Notes: generated by a model not told the origin, from the sequence alone. A DNA stretch of 5,392 bases from an uncultured Eubacteriales bacterium (GCA_902797515.1 CADBSX010000058.1:1-5392), one strand, 5' to 3'. Counted from the stretch's first letter, positions 1 to 5,392 are shown. Numbers and translations are program-made.

Positions 1-1
1 A

Positions 2-199
2 AAGGACGAGAAGTTCACTTACGCCGATTTTCAGGAATATATTTCCGAGGGCTGTTATTCTCTCGACGAGGCGTCGCCCGTCGTTATAAAGAGCCATATA
101 ATGAGTTTTGCGAAGTACAATATAGTCTTTTTCAAACCGTCGGACTTTATCGAGAGCGTCGATTTCGATAAAATGTCCGTCGAAAACCTTCTTAAATGA
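2..199 (+). CDS. C-terminal fragment of an unrecognised protein (5' end outside window)
   Basis: An open frame enters from the left edge and reads 65 codons to TGA at 197-199, directly before a strong intrinsic terminator, so it is the end of a real gene. The visible tail is rich in Phe, Tyr, Asp and Glu (for example YADFQEYISEG near its start and ENLLK at its end). It has no membrane segment, no cysteine-metal motif and no repeat. Codon use matches the downstream genes. I do not recognise the family, and 65 residues of C-terminus are too little to assign a function. The terminator separates it from the downstream operon, so there is no reason to link their roles. The other two plus-strand frames give poorer, Arg-rich translations here. 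Confidence 0.8.
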   Translation, partial: KDEKFTYADFQEYISEGCYSLDEASPVVIKSHIMSFAKYNIVFFKPSDFIESVDFDKMSVENLLK

Positions 200-220
200 A
201 CTGAAATTCAAAAAAATCCG

Positions 221-249
221 AAAACGCGGGAAACCGCGTTTTTCTTTTT
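221..249 (+). terminator. Rho-independent terminator of the upstream gene
   Basis: A perfect 9-bp stem, AAAACGCGG (221-229) with CCGCGTTTT (234-242), closes a GAAA tetraloop of the stable GNRA class. It runs into TTTTCTTTTT and a further T5 at 253-257. The hairpin begins 21 nt after the stop at 199. The A-run left of the stem (210-216) and the terminal A-U pairs are typical of an intrinsic terminator. It should insulate the upstream gene from the two-component operon. Confidence 0.92.
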
Positions 250-277
250 GTGTTTTTAAGTAAAATTTAGTTAGCGA

Positions 278-286
278 TGATAAAAT
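278..286 (+). promoter_or_regulatory. Candidate extended -10 promoter for the five-gene operon
   Basis: TGATAAAAT matches the extended -10 form TGnTATAAT at all but one fixed position (TAAAAT instead of TATAAT). It sits in the only AT-rich gap of the window, between the upstream terminator and the first operon gene. No good -35 hexamer is visible at 16-18 nt upstream, which is tolerated for extended -10 promoters. Transcription would start near 293, giving a leader of about 20 nt before the regulator's start codon. The placement supports it, but AT-rich spacers yield chance matches easily. Confidence 0.4.
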
Positions 287-314
287 AAGCGCATAAACGA
301 GTGAGGAATAGGCA

Positions 315-929
315 ATGGACGGGAAAAAAGTTCTTATAGCGGAAGAAGACAGAGATTTCGCGGCGGCTATGGAACGGGCGTTCGGGAAACGGGGATGTCC
401 GGTCGATAAGGTTTACGACGGCGTTCAGGCATTGAACGCTTTCGGCGAGACGGAATACGATCTGTTCGTCTGCGACGGCAGACTTTCGAGATTTTCGGGG
501 GAAAACGCGATAGCGGAATATGCGGCGAGATACGATTCTCCCGTAATATATTTGCCCGAAAGCGGTTTCGTAGGTGTCGGCGCGTTTGCCGACAATTTCG
601 GATTTGCGGAAATTCTTTTCCGACCTTTTACCGAAAGCGATCTGATACGGGCGGCGGAGAAGTGTTTTTCGGCGAGAGAAAGAGAGAACGTCGCGTACGG
701 AAACGTCGTATTGTCCTTTAAAACGGGAAAGATATTTTCGGAAATCGGAGAAGAAAGAATTACTCTTACCGAGGCGGAACTGTTTGAAAAAACAGTTGCG
801 GGCGAAAAAACGGATGAAAAGGGATACGGATTTACGACGATATATTCCGCTGCCCTCGCGCTCGATCGCAAACTCGAAAAAATCGGTTCGGATTTGCACG
901 TAAAAAACGGGATCGGTCAAAGATCATGA
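315..929 (+). CDS. Degenerate OmpR-type response regulator (receiver plus shortened winged helix)
   Basis: This 204-residue protein resembles OmpR/PhoB-family regulators that receive phosphate from a partner kinase and bind DNA in the cytoplasm. Residues 4-118 form the receiver: VLIAEEDRDF with acidic pocket E10/E11, and DLFVCDGRL with acceptor Asp54. The conserved switch Thr/Ser is Pro81 (VIYLPE) and the conserved Lys is Arg103 (LFRPF). Residues 129-204 resemble the winged helix: LTEAELFE is the first helix region and LALDRKLEKIG the recognition helix region. About 15 residues between them are missing compared with usual members, and the C-terminus ends at GIGQRS rather than the usual GYR strand. 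Total length is about 20-25 residues short of the usual size. The ORF is uninterrupted. The start is supported by TGAGGAA at 302-308, 6 nt before ATG. Its stop overlaps the kinase start (ATGA), as in coupled regulator/kinase pairs. Family assignment is firm; retained DNA binding or phospho-switching is doubtful. Confidence 0.85.
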   Translation: MDGKKVLIAEEDRDFAAAMERAFGKRGCPVDKVYDGVQALNAFGETEYDLFVCDGRLSRFSGENAIAEYAARYDSPVIYLPESGFVGVGAFADNFGFAEILFRPFTESDLIRAAEKCFSARERENVAYGNVVLSFKTGKIFSEIGEERITLTEAELFEKTVAGEKTDEKGYGFTTIYSAALALDRKLEKIGSDLHVKNGIGQRS

Positions 930-2125
930 TTAAAAAATTAAAGGTAAAATTCATAGTTACGTCGATAGCGGCGATCGCGGTACTGCTTTTTTCGATTCTC
1001 GCGGCGATAAATGCGGCGAATTTCGCGCTCGTCGCGTCCGACGCGGACAAGATAATATCTTCGATAGCGGCGGAGGGCGGAAAATTCGGAACGCCCGACA
1101 GACCTTCCGACGGCGAGTTTTCCGGAAGAGGACCTATGGGACCGAAGTCTCCCGAAACGAGTATGACTACGAGGTATTTCACCTTTGCTTTCGACGAGGA
1201 CGGAAACTCGGAAGAGGTGGCTTTCAATCTGTTTGCGGTAAGTCCCGAAGAGGCTCGCTTATGGGCGGAGAGTTTAAAGGATAAGCGCGGCGGCTGGACG
1301 AGGACTACGTACAGATTCGGCGTTTACGAAAACGGCGGAAAGACGTACGTCACAGTGATAGATCAAGGCAGAGAACTTCTGCCGTCGTTCAGAGTTTTAC
1401 GGGCTTCGCTTATAGGCTCTGCGGTCGGACTTGCCGTTTCGCTCGCGGTTCTTGTCTTTCTTTCCGGTAAATTCGTCGCTCCGATAGTCGAAAGCGATAA
1501 AAAGCAAAAGAAATTCGTTTCGGAAGCGGCGCGGGAAATGAATATTCCTATAACGGTTATCGCTTTGGATAAAGAGCGCGTAAAAGAGGAATACGGCGAA
1601 AGCGAGGCGACTCGTTCCATAGACAAACAGACCGACAAACTCGCCGCTCTCGCCCTTAAACTCAACGAGTTGCTCGTATTTGAAAAGAGCGACGTGTCGA
1701 GGGAAACGGTCGATATGACCGCGCTCACGGAAAGCGTCTTTTCCCGTTTCGCCGAGACGTTCGGGAAGAGGGGCGTTACGGCGGAAACGAATATAGAACG
1801 GGGCGTTACGTATTCCGGCGACGAGGGCATGCTGTCGAAAGCGATATACGAGATAGCGTCGAACGCCGCGAAATTTGCGAAAACCTACGTGAAAGTCAGG
1901 CTCGGAGAAGAAAACGGACGAGTGACGCTTATCGTCGAAAACGACGCGGATATCGTCGGAAACGGGGATCTCGATACGGTGTTCGAGAGATTTTACAAAG
2001 GCTCGGACGAATACGAGGGCAAAGGGCTCGGACTATCGATGGTAAAAGAGATAATCGGTCTGCATAAGGGCAGAGTGATGGCCGGATCCGAGGACGGAAA
2101 ATTCATAATAAAGGCGGAACTCTGA
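926..2125 (+). CDS. Sensor histidine kinase homologue lacking the phospho-accepting histidine
   Basis: This 399-residue membrane sensor has TM1 at about 7-31, an extracytoplasmic region at 32-159 and TM2 at about 160-182. The cytoplasmic DHp and HATPase domains follow. The outer region carries TTRYFTFAFDEDG and an AVSPEEARLWAE-like stretch, familiar from clostridial sensor kinases beside VTC/CotH loci (recalled, not searched). The H-box aligns as FVSEAAREMNIPIT (198-210), with Arg203 where His normally follows the Ala/Ser/Gly; Glu204 and Pro208 are kept. The only histidine in the protein is H380, in the LHKG segment of the ATPase domain. The N-box keeps Asn313 and Lys316, and the F-box FERFYK (353-358) and G2 box GKGLGL (365-370) are intact. 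The G1 box DxGxG reads ENDAD (338-342), with both glycines lost. The start overlaps the regulator's stop and has no strong ribosome site, so translation is probably coupled. It could act as an ATP- or ligand-sensing pseudokinase. Confidence 0.9.
   Translation: MIKKLKVKFIVTSIAAIAVLLFSILAAINAANFALVASDADKIISSIAAEGGKFGTPDRPSDGEFSGRGPMGPKSPETSMTTRYFTFAFDEDGNSEEVAFNLFAVSPEEARLWAESLKDKRGGWTRTTYRFGVYENGGKTYVTVIDQGRELLPSFRVLRASLIGSAVGLAVSLAVLVFLSGKFVAPIVESDKKQKKFVSEAAREMNIPITVIALDKERVKEEYGESEATRSIDKQTDKLAALALKLNELLVFEKSDVSRETVDMTALTESVFSRFAETFGKRGVTAETNIERGVTYSGDEGMLSKAIYEIASNAAKFAKTYVKVRLGEENGRVTLIVENDADIVGNGDLDTVFERFYKGSDEYEGKGLGLSMVKEIIGLHKGRVMAGSEDGKFIIKAEL
2111..2117 (+). promoter_or_regulatory. 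Ribosome binding site deciding the VTC-protein start at 2127
   Basis: AAGGCGG differs from the ideal AAGGAGG at one base and ends 9 nt before the ATG at 2127. It lies inside the kinase gene's last codons. The in-frame ATG at 2148 (Met8), which would begin the protein at MKRYEVKY, has no comparable site upstream. The earlier start is therefore preferred. Confidence 0.5.
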
Positions 2126-2126
2126 A

Positions 2127-2873
2127 ATGGCGGGACCTATAGTTACGATGAAGAGATACGAGGTCAAATACGTGCTCACCGAAAGTCAGTCCGCCGCACT
2201 TCGCGAAAAACTCAAAGGGCATATGGAGATAGACTCCTACGGACTTACTTCGATAGCCTCGCTTTATTACGATACGCCCGATTACAGGCTTATAAGGACG
2301 TCGATAGAAAAGCCGTCTTTCAAGGAAAAGATAAGGTTGAGATCCTACGGACTCGCCTCCGAAAATTCCACGGTTTTTCTCGAACTCAAAAGAAAGGCTT
2401 ACGGAATAGTTTACAAAAGGCGCGTGCCGACTACGCAGAAAGCCGTCGAAAAATTTTTCAATTACGAGGGCGACGTCTGCGCCGACGGACAGATAGCGAG
2501 AGAGATAGCGTATTTCAGAGGTTATTATAAAAAACTCGTACCGTCGTGTCTGATTATTTACGACAGAACCGCTTATTTCGAGCCGTGCGGCGATCTTCGG
2601 CTGACGATAGATTACGATCCGAGGTATCGCGTCGAGAGGTTGGATCTCTCGTCGGGCATGGACGGTATATCCCTTTTACCGAAGGGCTCGGCGATACTCG
2701 AAGTAAAGGTGCAGGAGGCGATGCCTCTGTGGCTTTCCGCGATACTTGCGGAACTGAAGATTTATAAAGGATCTTTTTCCAAATACGGAGAAGCGTGTAA
2801 ACAACAAGCGATAAAACAGGCGGCTTTAAAAAACTTACCGAACGCCGCCGAAAGGAGAAACGATTATGTTTGA
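2127..2873 (+). CDS. VTC-domain polyphosphate-polymerase-like protein
   Basis: This 248-residue soluble protein covers a whole bacterial VTC domain. This tunnel-fold family is named for the yeast vacuolar transporter chaperone, whose Vtc4 subunit makes polyphosphate from ATP. Family landmarks appear in order: RYEVKYVLTE (10-19, with K14), SLYYDTPDYRLIR (45-57), KEKIRLRSYG (66-75), VFLELKRKAYGIVYKRR (83-99), IIYDRTAYF (143-151), LRLTIDYD (157-164), ILEVKV (190-195), MPLWLS (199-204) and the closing FSKYG (217-221). The alternating Lys/Arg and Glu residues on the strands are the expected phosphate- and metal-binding set, and none looks lost. There is no signal peptide or membrane helix, so it should act in the cytosol, perhaps at the membrane next to the DUF4956 partner. 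It starts one base after the kinase stop and overlaps the next gene by 8 bp. Substrate and product in bacteria of this type are unproven: polyphosphate synthesis is an inference from the yeast enzyme. Confidence 0.92.
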   Translation: MAGPIVTMKRYEVKYVLTESQSAALREKLKGHMEIDSYGLTSIASLYYDTPDYRLIRTSIEKPSFKEKIRLRSYGLASENSTVFLELKRKAYGIVYKRRVPTTQKAVEKFFNYEGDVCADGQIAREIAYFRGYYKKLVPSCLIIYDRTAYFEPCGDLRLTIDYDPRYRVERLDLSSGMDGISLLPKGSAILEVKVQEAMPLWLSAILAELKIYKGSFSKYGEACKQQAIKQAALKNLPNAAERRNDYV

Positions 2874-3561
2874 TTCTATTTTTTCGACGAGAACGAGCGC
2901 GGGATCGATATTTCTGATGGTAGGACTTTCCGTCGCGTACGGTTTTGTCTCGGCGTTTATAGCGTCGCTTAAACTCCGATCCGGCAAAGGTTATTTTATT
3001 ACCGTTGCGCTTATTCCGTCCGTCGTTTCGGTTTCGTTCGCGTTTTTGAACGTAATGCTCAAAAACGACACGACTTCCGCTATAACGGGCATAGCGGCGA
3101 TCATGGTCGGCATGGGACTTATAAGATTCCGTTCCGCGCAGGGGAAAGCCGAAGAGATGCTTATGCTTTTCGTCTCGGTCGTAACGGGCGCGCTGAACGG
3201 ACTCGGATACGTAGGCTACGCCGGTATATTCGCCGTCGCCCTGCCTCTTCTGTTCGTAGGGCTGTTCTCGCTGAACGTGCTTAAAAACAGGCGGCTGTCG
3301 GGCGAAAAACTTCTTAAAATAACCATTCCCGAAAATCTCGCGTATTCAGACGCTTTCGCCGATACTTTCGGGCACTATCTGAAAGAATACGAACAAGTCG
3401 GCGTAAAAACCACGGGCATGGGCTCGATGTTCCGCATCTCGTACAGAATAGTAATGAAAGACGAGAAAGAAGAAAAAGAAATGATCGACGAATTGAGGAT
3501 AAAGAACGGCAATCTCGAAATTTCCGTTCTTCCTTACGTCGAAGACGCAAAAGCGCTGTGA
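2866..3561 (+). CDS. DUF4956 family polytopic membrane protein
   Basis: This 231-residue protein is an integral membrane protein with about four helices (roughly 13-35, 43-65, 70-85 and 98-137, the last stretch perhaps two short helices). It carries the family motif GLIRFRSAQGKAEEM (84-98), in which the RFRS loop is characteristic. A soluble tail at 140-231 begins LKITIPENLAY and contains KTTGMGSMFRISY and DELRIKNGNLEI. The strand/helix pattern there resembles a small ferredoxin-like cytosolic domain. Function is unknown in the family, but genes of this type commonly sit beside VTC-domain genes (recalled, not searched), so it may anchor, regulate or provide a channel for the VTC-like enzyme. 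AAAGGAG at 2851-2857, 8 nt before ATG, fixes the start. The 8-bp overlap with the VTC gene suggests coupled expression and a fixed ratio of the two proteins. Confidence 0.88.
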   Translation: MFDSIFSTRTSAGSIFLMVGLSVAYGFVSAFIASLKLRSGKGYFITVALIPSVVSVSFAFLNVMLKNDTTSAITGIAAIMVGMGLIRFRSAQGKAEEMLMLFVSVVTGALNGLGYVGYAGIFAVALPLLFVGLFSLNVLKNRRLSGEKLLKITIPENLAYSDAFADTFGHYLKEYEQVGVKTTGMGSMFRISYRIVMKDEKEEKEMIDELRIKNGNLEISVLPYVEDAKAL

Positions 3562-3593
3562 TAAGCGCAGATTAAAAAGAGGAGATTAAAGAT

Positions 3594-5327
3594 ATGAAAA
3601 AATTAAGAAATCTGTTTTTGACGGCGGTTTTATCCCTCGCTCTTCCGACGCTCTGTTTCTGTTCGTCGGGCGGCGATAACGCGTCTTTGACCGAATATAC
3701 TACGACGGGAACGGTCGTATCTTCCGTCGAAAAAGACGAAAGTCAGTTCGGGAACGCCGACGTACGGGCGGTGGAAACCGACGGCGAAACTTCCGACGCG
3801 ACGATAACGCTTTCGGGCTCGGCGGGGACGATATCCGATACGACGAGAGGCTCTTCCGGCTCTTCCGTCGAAATAACGTCGAAAGGAACGTATTACGTTT
3901 CGGGAAGTTCGGAAAACGTGACGATAATCGTAAACGATACGACGAAATCGGGAACGGTATATCTTTATTTCGACAACGTGACGATGACGAACGCGAAAAA
4001 CGCCTGCGTTTTCGTCCGCGCGGCGGATAAAACGGTTATCTATCTCGTCGGCGAAAATTCTCTGACAACGACTATGTCGGACGAATATACGGACGGCGAA
4101 TCGGGCGCGAGCGTTGACGGCGCGATATTTTCGAAAGACGACCTGACGATCAACGGCGCGGACGGCGCGACGCTTTCGGTAAATTCTACTCTTCACGGGA
4201 TAGTCTCGAAGGACGATCTCAAAATAACGGGCGGCGAAATCGGCGTCACGGCGACAAAAAAAGGGCTTAACGTGAACGACTCTTTGAGGATAGGCGGCGG
4301 CAACACGACGATAAATTCGGGAAGAGACGGCGTTCAGATAGAAAACGACGACGGAACTTCGTATTTCTATATGGACGGCGGCGATCTGACGGTGGTCGCA
4401 GGCTACGACGGGATCAACGTAAAGGGAACGGAAAGTTACGTTCAACTCGCGGGCGGAACTGTCGGGATAACCGCGCCGTCGGGCGGATCGGGCAAATCGA
4501 AGAGCGGTTCCGTCTCGCAGAAAGGTCTTAAATGCGACGGCGATATAATGATAGGAGACGTAAGTCTTACCGTTTCGAGCGCGGACGACGCGGTCCACAG
4601 CGGGGCGACCGTATCCGTCACGGGCGGGACTCTCGAACTCTCGTCTTCCGACGACGGAATACACGCCGATTCTACGATTTCGGTTTCGGGCGGCGAAATA
4701 ACCGTCAAAAAATCCTACGAGGCGATAGAGGCGTTCGTGATCGGCGTTACGGGCGGAAAGATAGACGTCACGGCGTCGGACGACGGTTTTAACGCGGCGG
4801 GAGACACGCAGAGCGGAGATACCGACGCTTACGGTTGGCGGAACACTTCTTCTTCGGGGACTCTTACGATTTCGGGCGGCGAGATAACGGTGAACTGTTC
4901 GGGCGACGGGCTCGACAGCAACGGTAAACTTACCGTAAGCGGCGGCGCGGTTTACGTTTTCGGACCCGCTTCCGCGGGCAATTCCGCTCTCGACAGCGAC
5001 GGCGGAACGACGGTATCGGGCGGAACTCTCGTCGCCGTCTGCCGCGAGGCTATGGACTCGTCCGCCTTTACGCAGCCCGTTATATCCGCGAACGTATCCC
5101 TTTCGGCCGGGACTTCGGTCGTCGTCCTCGGCGTGGAATTCGTCTCGCCGAAAGCGTATGCGTCGTGTATCGTTTTCGTTACTTCTCCCGACTTTAAAAA
5201 CGGATCTTCATATACGCTCTCTTACGGCTCTTCGAGCGTGAGCGTGACGGCGACCACGGGAACGGTCGGCGGAAATGCGGGAGGCTTCGCCGGCGGCATG
5301 GGCGGCGGCATGGGCGGACGCAGATAA
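3594..5327 (+). CDS. Exported parallel beta-helix protein, Cthe_2159-type carbohydrate-binding family
   Basis: This 577-residue protein resembles the family of Clostridium thermocellum Cthe_2159, a surface beta-helix protein reported to bind acidic plant polysaccharide and cellulose. Residues 1-23 form a signal peptide (basic MKKLRN, then a hydrophobic core to about 20). Cys21 and Cys23 follow in TLCFCSSGG, but neither has a good lipobox, so lipid anchoring is uncertain. Residues 70-160 form an N-terminal beta region (GTYYVSGSSENVTIIV, VYLYFDNVTM). About thirteen coils span 176-495, alternating xGI/DGI-type turns with GGxIxV strands: SSDDGIHADSTISVSGGEIT at 351-370 is the clearest, and GDGLDSNGKLTVSGG at 437-451 is a family hallmark. 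Insertions lie at 293-309 and 401-423. A strand-rich C-terminal region reaches about 557, then a Gly/Met-rich tail (559-577). Acidic Asp-rich turns suggest calcium binding (inference). AAGAGGAG at 3577-3584, 9 nt before ATG, fixes the start; it lies 32 nt after DUF4956 and is the last visible operon gene. No catalytic residues can be assigned. Confidence 0.88.
   Translation: MKKLRNLFLTAVLSLALPTLCFCSSGGDNASLTEYTTTGTVVSSVEKDESQFGNADVRAVETDGETSDATITLSGSAGTISDTTRGSSGSSVEITSKGTYYVSGSSENVTIIVNDTTKSGTVYLYFDNVTMTNAKNACVFVRAADKTVIYLVGENSLTTTMSDEYTDGESGASVDGAIFSKDDLTINGADGATLSVNSTLHGIVSKDDLKITGGEIGVTATKKGLNVNDSLRIGGGNTTINSGRDGVQIENDDGTSYFYMDGGDLTVVAGYDGINVKGTESYVQLAGGTVGITAPSGGSGKSKSGSVSQKGLKCDGDIMIGDVSLTVSSADDAVHSGATVSVTGGTLELSSSDDGIHADSTISVSGGEITVKKSYEAIEAFVIGVTGGKIDVTASDDGFNAAGDTQSGDTDAYGWRNTSSSGTLTISGGEITVNCSGDGLDSNGKLTVSGGAVYVFGPASAGNSALDSDGGTTVSGGTLVAVCREAMDSSAFTQPVISANVSLSAGTSVVVLGVEFVSPKAYASCIVFVTSPDFKNGSSYTLSYGSSSVSVTATTGTVGGNAGGFAGGMGGGMGGRR
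4119..5078 (+). repeat. Protein-coding repeat: about thirteen beta-helix coils in the Cthe_2159-like gene
   Basis: Residues 176-495 of the exported protein repeat a unit of roughly 20-25 residues. Turns with the pattern [D/H/K/S/E][G/A][I/L/V/F/M] occur at residues 176, 202, 224, 246, 273, 311, 333, 355, 377, 398, 439, 465 and 486 (second position of each). Strands with xGG(E/T/K/D/A)(I/L/V)xV alternate between them. At DNA level the units share short TCGGGCGG or ACGGGCGG runs but are otherwise diverged, so the repeats are old and probably stable. Spacing is widest where the two insertions lie. Confidence 0.75.
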
Positions 5328-5348
5328 TCCGATCTCGGCTGTTTTTTC

Positions 5349-5391
5349 GGGGCGGTCGCGTCAGGACGGAAAGTCCTGACGCGACCGCCCC
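5349..5391 (+). terminator. Perfect 19-bp hairpin after the operon, probable terminator
   Basis: The left arm at 5349-5367 (GGGGCGGTCGCGTCAGGAC) pairs with all 19 bases of the right arm at 5373-5391 around a 5-nt GGAAA loop; 15 of the 19 pairs are G-C. It starts 21 nt after the last operon stop codon, the position expected for an intrinsic terminator. The window ends one base after the stem, so the required T-tract cannot be seen. The T6 run at 5342-5347 precedes the stem, which argues against a bidirectional terminator. The length and perfection are also compatible with a dispersed palindromic repeat. Confidence 0.55.
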
Positions 5392-5392
5392 C

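Noticed and set aside
267..920. Minus-strand open frame of 217 codons opposite the response regulator
   Set aside because: It is Arg/Phe-rich with no recognisable domain, and it runs antisense to a receiver-domain gene with a good ribosome site. It is a shadow of codon bias.
2148..2873. Later start at Met8 for the VTC-domain protein
   Set aside because: No ribosome site precedes it, whereas AAGGCGG stands at a good distance from the ATG at 2127. A few residues before the RYE(V/I)KY motif are normal in the family.
3553..3568. Short inverted repeat GCGCT/AGCGC at the end of the DUF4956 gene
   Set aside because: It is only 5 bp with a 6-nt loop, has no T-tract after it, and is followed directly by the ribosome site of the next gene. 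It is unlikely to terminate transcription.
3630..4664. Long open frame of 344 codons on the minus strand opposite the beta-helix gene
   Set aside because: Its translation is an Arg/Tyr/Val-rich string of the kind produced antisense to NCG-biased codons. It has no ribosome site or family motif, and it lies fully opposite a gene with clear homology.
4119..5078. Repeated DNA as a possible CRISPR array or minisatellite
   Set aside because: The repetition is at protein level (beta-helix coils) with diverged nucleotides and an open frame throughout. There are no identical spaced repeats.
5329..5347. CCGATCTCGG followed by CTGTTTTTT as a terminator
   Set aside because: The stem is only 3 bp with a workable loop, too weak for intrinsic termination, although the T6 run is suggestive. 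The 19-bp hairpin just downstream is a better candidate.

Overview
The window suggests a Clostridia-type Firmicute (Bacillota), probably an uncultured gut or anaerobic lineage. The evidence is the family content: a clostridial-style sensor kinase, a bacterial VTC-domain protein, DUF4956 and a Cthe_2159-type beta-helix protein, with AGGAG-type ribosome binding sites. Codon use is rich in CpG (TCG, GCG, ACG), yet ATA and AGA are also frequent. The taxonomic call is an inference and cannot be narrowed further from this sequence.

Layout. Bases 1-199 hold the C-terminal 65 codons of a gene I do not recognise. It is closed by a clear intrinsic terminator (221-249). A short AT-rich gap of about 115 nt carries an extended -10 promoter candidate. 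Five tightly packed plus-strand genes follow: a response regulator (315-929), a sensor histidine kinase homologue (926-2125), a VTC-domain polyphosphate-polymerase-like protein (2127-2873), a DUF4956 membrane protein (2866-3561) and a large exported parallel beta-helix protein of the Cthe_2159 carbohydrate-binding family (3594-5327). Gaps are 32 nt or less and two gene pairs overlap, so this looks like one operon. The window ends inside or just after a perfect 19-bp hairpin (5349-5391). This is probably the operon terminator, though its T-tract would lie beyond the edge.

How the genes may work together. VTC, DUF4956 and Cthe_2159-like genes recur together in Clostridia (recalled, not searched), often with a two-component pair or CotH kinases. 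A reasonable model is a membrane/cell-surface module: a cytoplasmic tunnel-fold enzyme, a membrane partner with a small cytosolic domain, and an exported surface polysaccharide-binding beta-helix, all under a linked sensor/regulator pair. The biochemical role of the module is not established by the sequence.

The most notable observation is that the regulatory pair is degenerate while both reading frames stay intact. The kinase has Arg203 where the phospho-accepting His belongs. Its only histidine (H380) is elsewhere, and its G1 box has lost its glycines. The regulator keeps the acceptor Asp54 but has Pro81 and Arg103 at the conserved Thr/Ser and Lys switch positions, and a shortened winged-helix domain. 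This points to a phosphorylation-independent or non-canonical signalling pair, or to early decay of a formerly canonical one.
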